A DNA stretch of 14,723 bases from Chrysochromulina tobinii (lineage: Eukaryota > Haptophyta > Prymnesiales > Chrysochromulinaceae). The DNA lies in assembly GCA_001275005.1 (NCBI GenBank), contig JWZX01000384.1:1-14723 (forward strand). The letters run 5' to 3'. Made by a program: the position numbers and the translations under genes. The notes under the pieces are model-generated. The model was given only the letters and a program-made list of their open reading frames with translations. It ran no database searches and had not been told where the DNA came from. Of the stretch, positions 14,445 through 14,723 are shown piece by piece. Position 1 is the first letter of the stretch. Each line of letters opens with the position of its first letter.

Positions 14445-14723
14445 TTCACGTTCACGTTAAAATGCCCTCTCGGCAAGACGCACAGCCACAGGTCCCGTGG
14501 AGACACAACGTGGGAGGCGCAGGTTCGGGGGCCATTTTGGGGGCGTACCCACTTTAGGCAAGTACAAGTCACACGAAAAGTGCACAAACGAAAAATGGAA
14601 GACCTGACCTACCCAATTGCGCGTTCACAGCCAATGTTCTTCCCCACCCCCGGTTTCGTCTGAATACCGGGAGGGAAGCCTCAGAGATTAACCGCCAGCG
14701 TGAAATTAGCGCGTGCGCGAAAC
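14445..14723. promoter_or_regulatory. Upstream region of the Afi1/DENN gene; no complete gene seen
   Basis: These 279 bp run from the Afi1 start to the window edge and should hold its promoter and 5' leader. A tandem TTCACG TTCACG lies at 14445-14456, close to the start codon. Given the head-to-head pairing elsewhere, a plus-strand partner may begin here. Two ATGs open short frames: 14462 (31 codons, stop TAG 14555-14557) and 14595 (22 codons, stop TGA 14661-14663, with a possible GT donor at 14653). Neither shows a recognisable domain, so no gene is called. Confidence 0.4.

Overview
This window looks like nuclear DNA from a GC-rich, chlorophyll-c-type alga. A haptophyte is my best guess; a pelagophyte or related stramenopile is the main alternative. 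The eukaryotic signs are a spliceosomal intron inside a light-harvesting gene, a Golgi tethering subunit (COG8), a multi-BRCT replication/checkpoint protein with a long CAG/polyglutamine tract, and an Afi1-type DENN protein. The light-harvesting protein is of the fucoxanthin-chlorophyll (FCP/LHCF) type, which points to a secondary red plastid. I see no tRNA, rRNA, CRISPR array, transposon or virus gene. The lineage call rests on recalled family similarity, not a database search.

Seven protein genes alternate strictly in strand: rhomboid protease (-, 58-1050), FCP light-harvesting protein (+, 1167-1933, one intron), COG8 (-, 2788-4557), TopBP1/Dpb11-like BRCT protein (+, 4691-9035, probably one intron or an indel), GT77-like glycosyltransferase (-, 9810-11084), lysine/histidine-rich nuclear-type protein (+, 11214-11849) and Afi1/DENN protein (-, 12546-14444). 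They form head-to-head pairs with start-to-start gaps of only 116, 133 and 129 bp, probably bidirectional promoters. The tail-to-tail gaps are 696-854 bp. Each contains an extremely GC-rich block, with about 83-90% GC in individual 60-bp rows, next to a less GC-rich or AT-rich stretch.

The genes are not one pathway. Two concern membrane traffic (COG8 at the Golgi; Afi1/DENN in Arf/Rab-linked polarised traffic). One is probably a Golgi glycosyltransferase, one is photosynthetic, one is an intramembrane protease, and two are probably nuclear. The most interesting features are the regular paired layout with GC-island convergent spacers, the seven-BRCT protein whose N-terminal half resembles TopBP1 but which carries a PTIP-like polyQ tract, the frame change inside that gene, and an Afi1-type DENN protein (best known from fungi) in an alga. 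I found no clear evidence of an undescribed multi-gene system.
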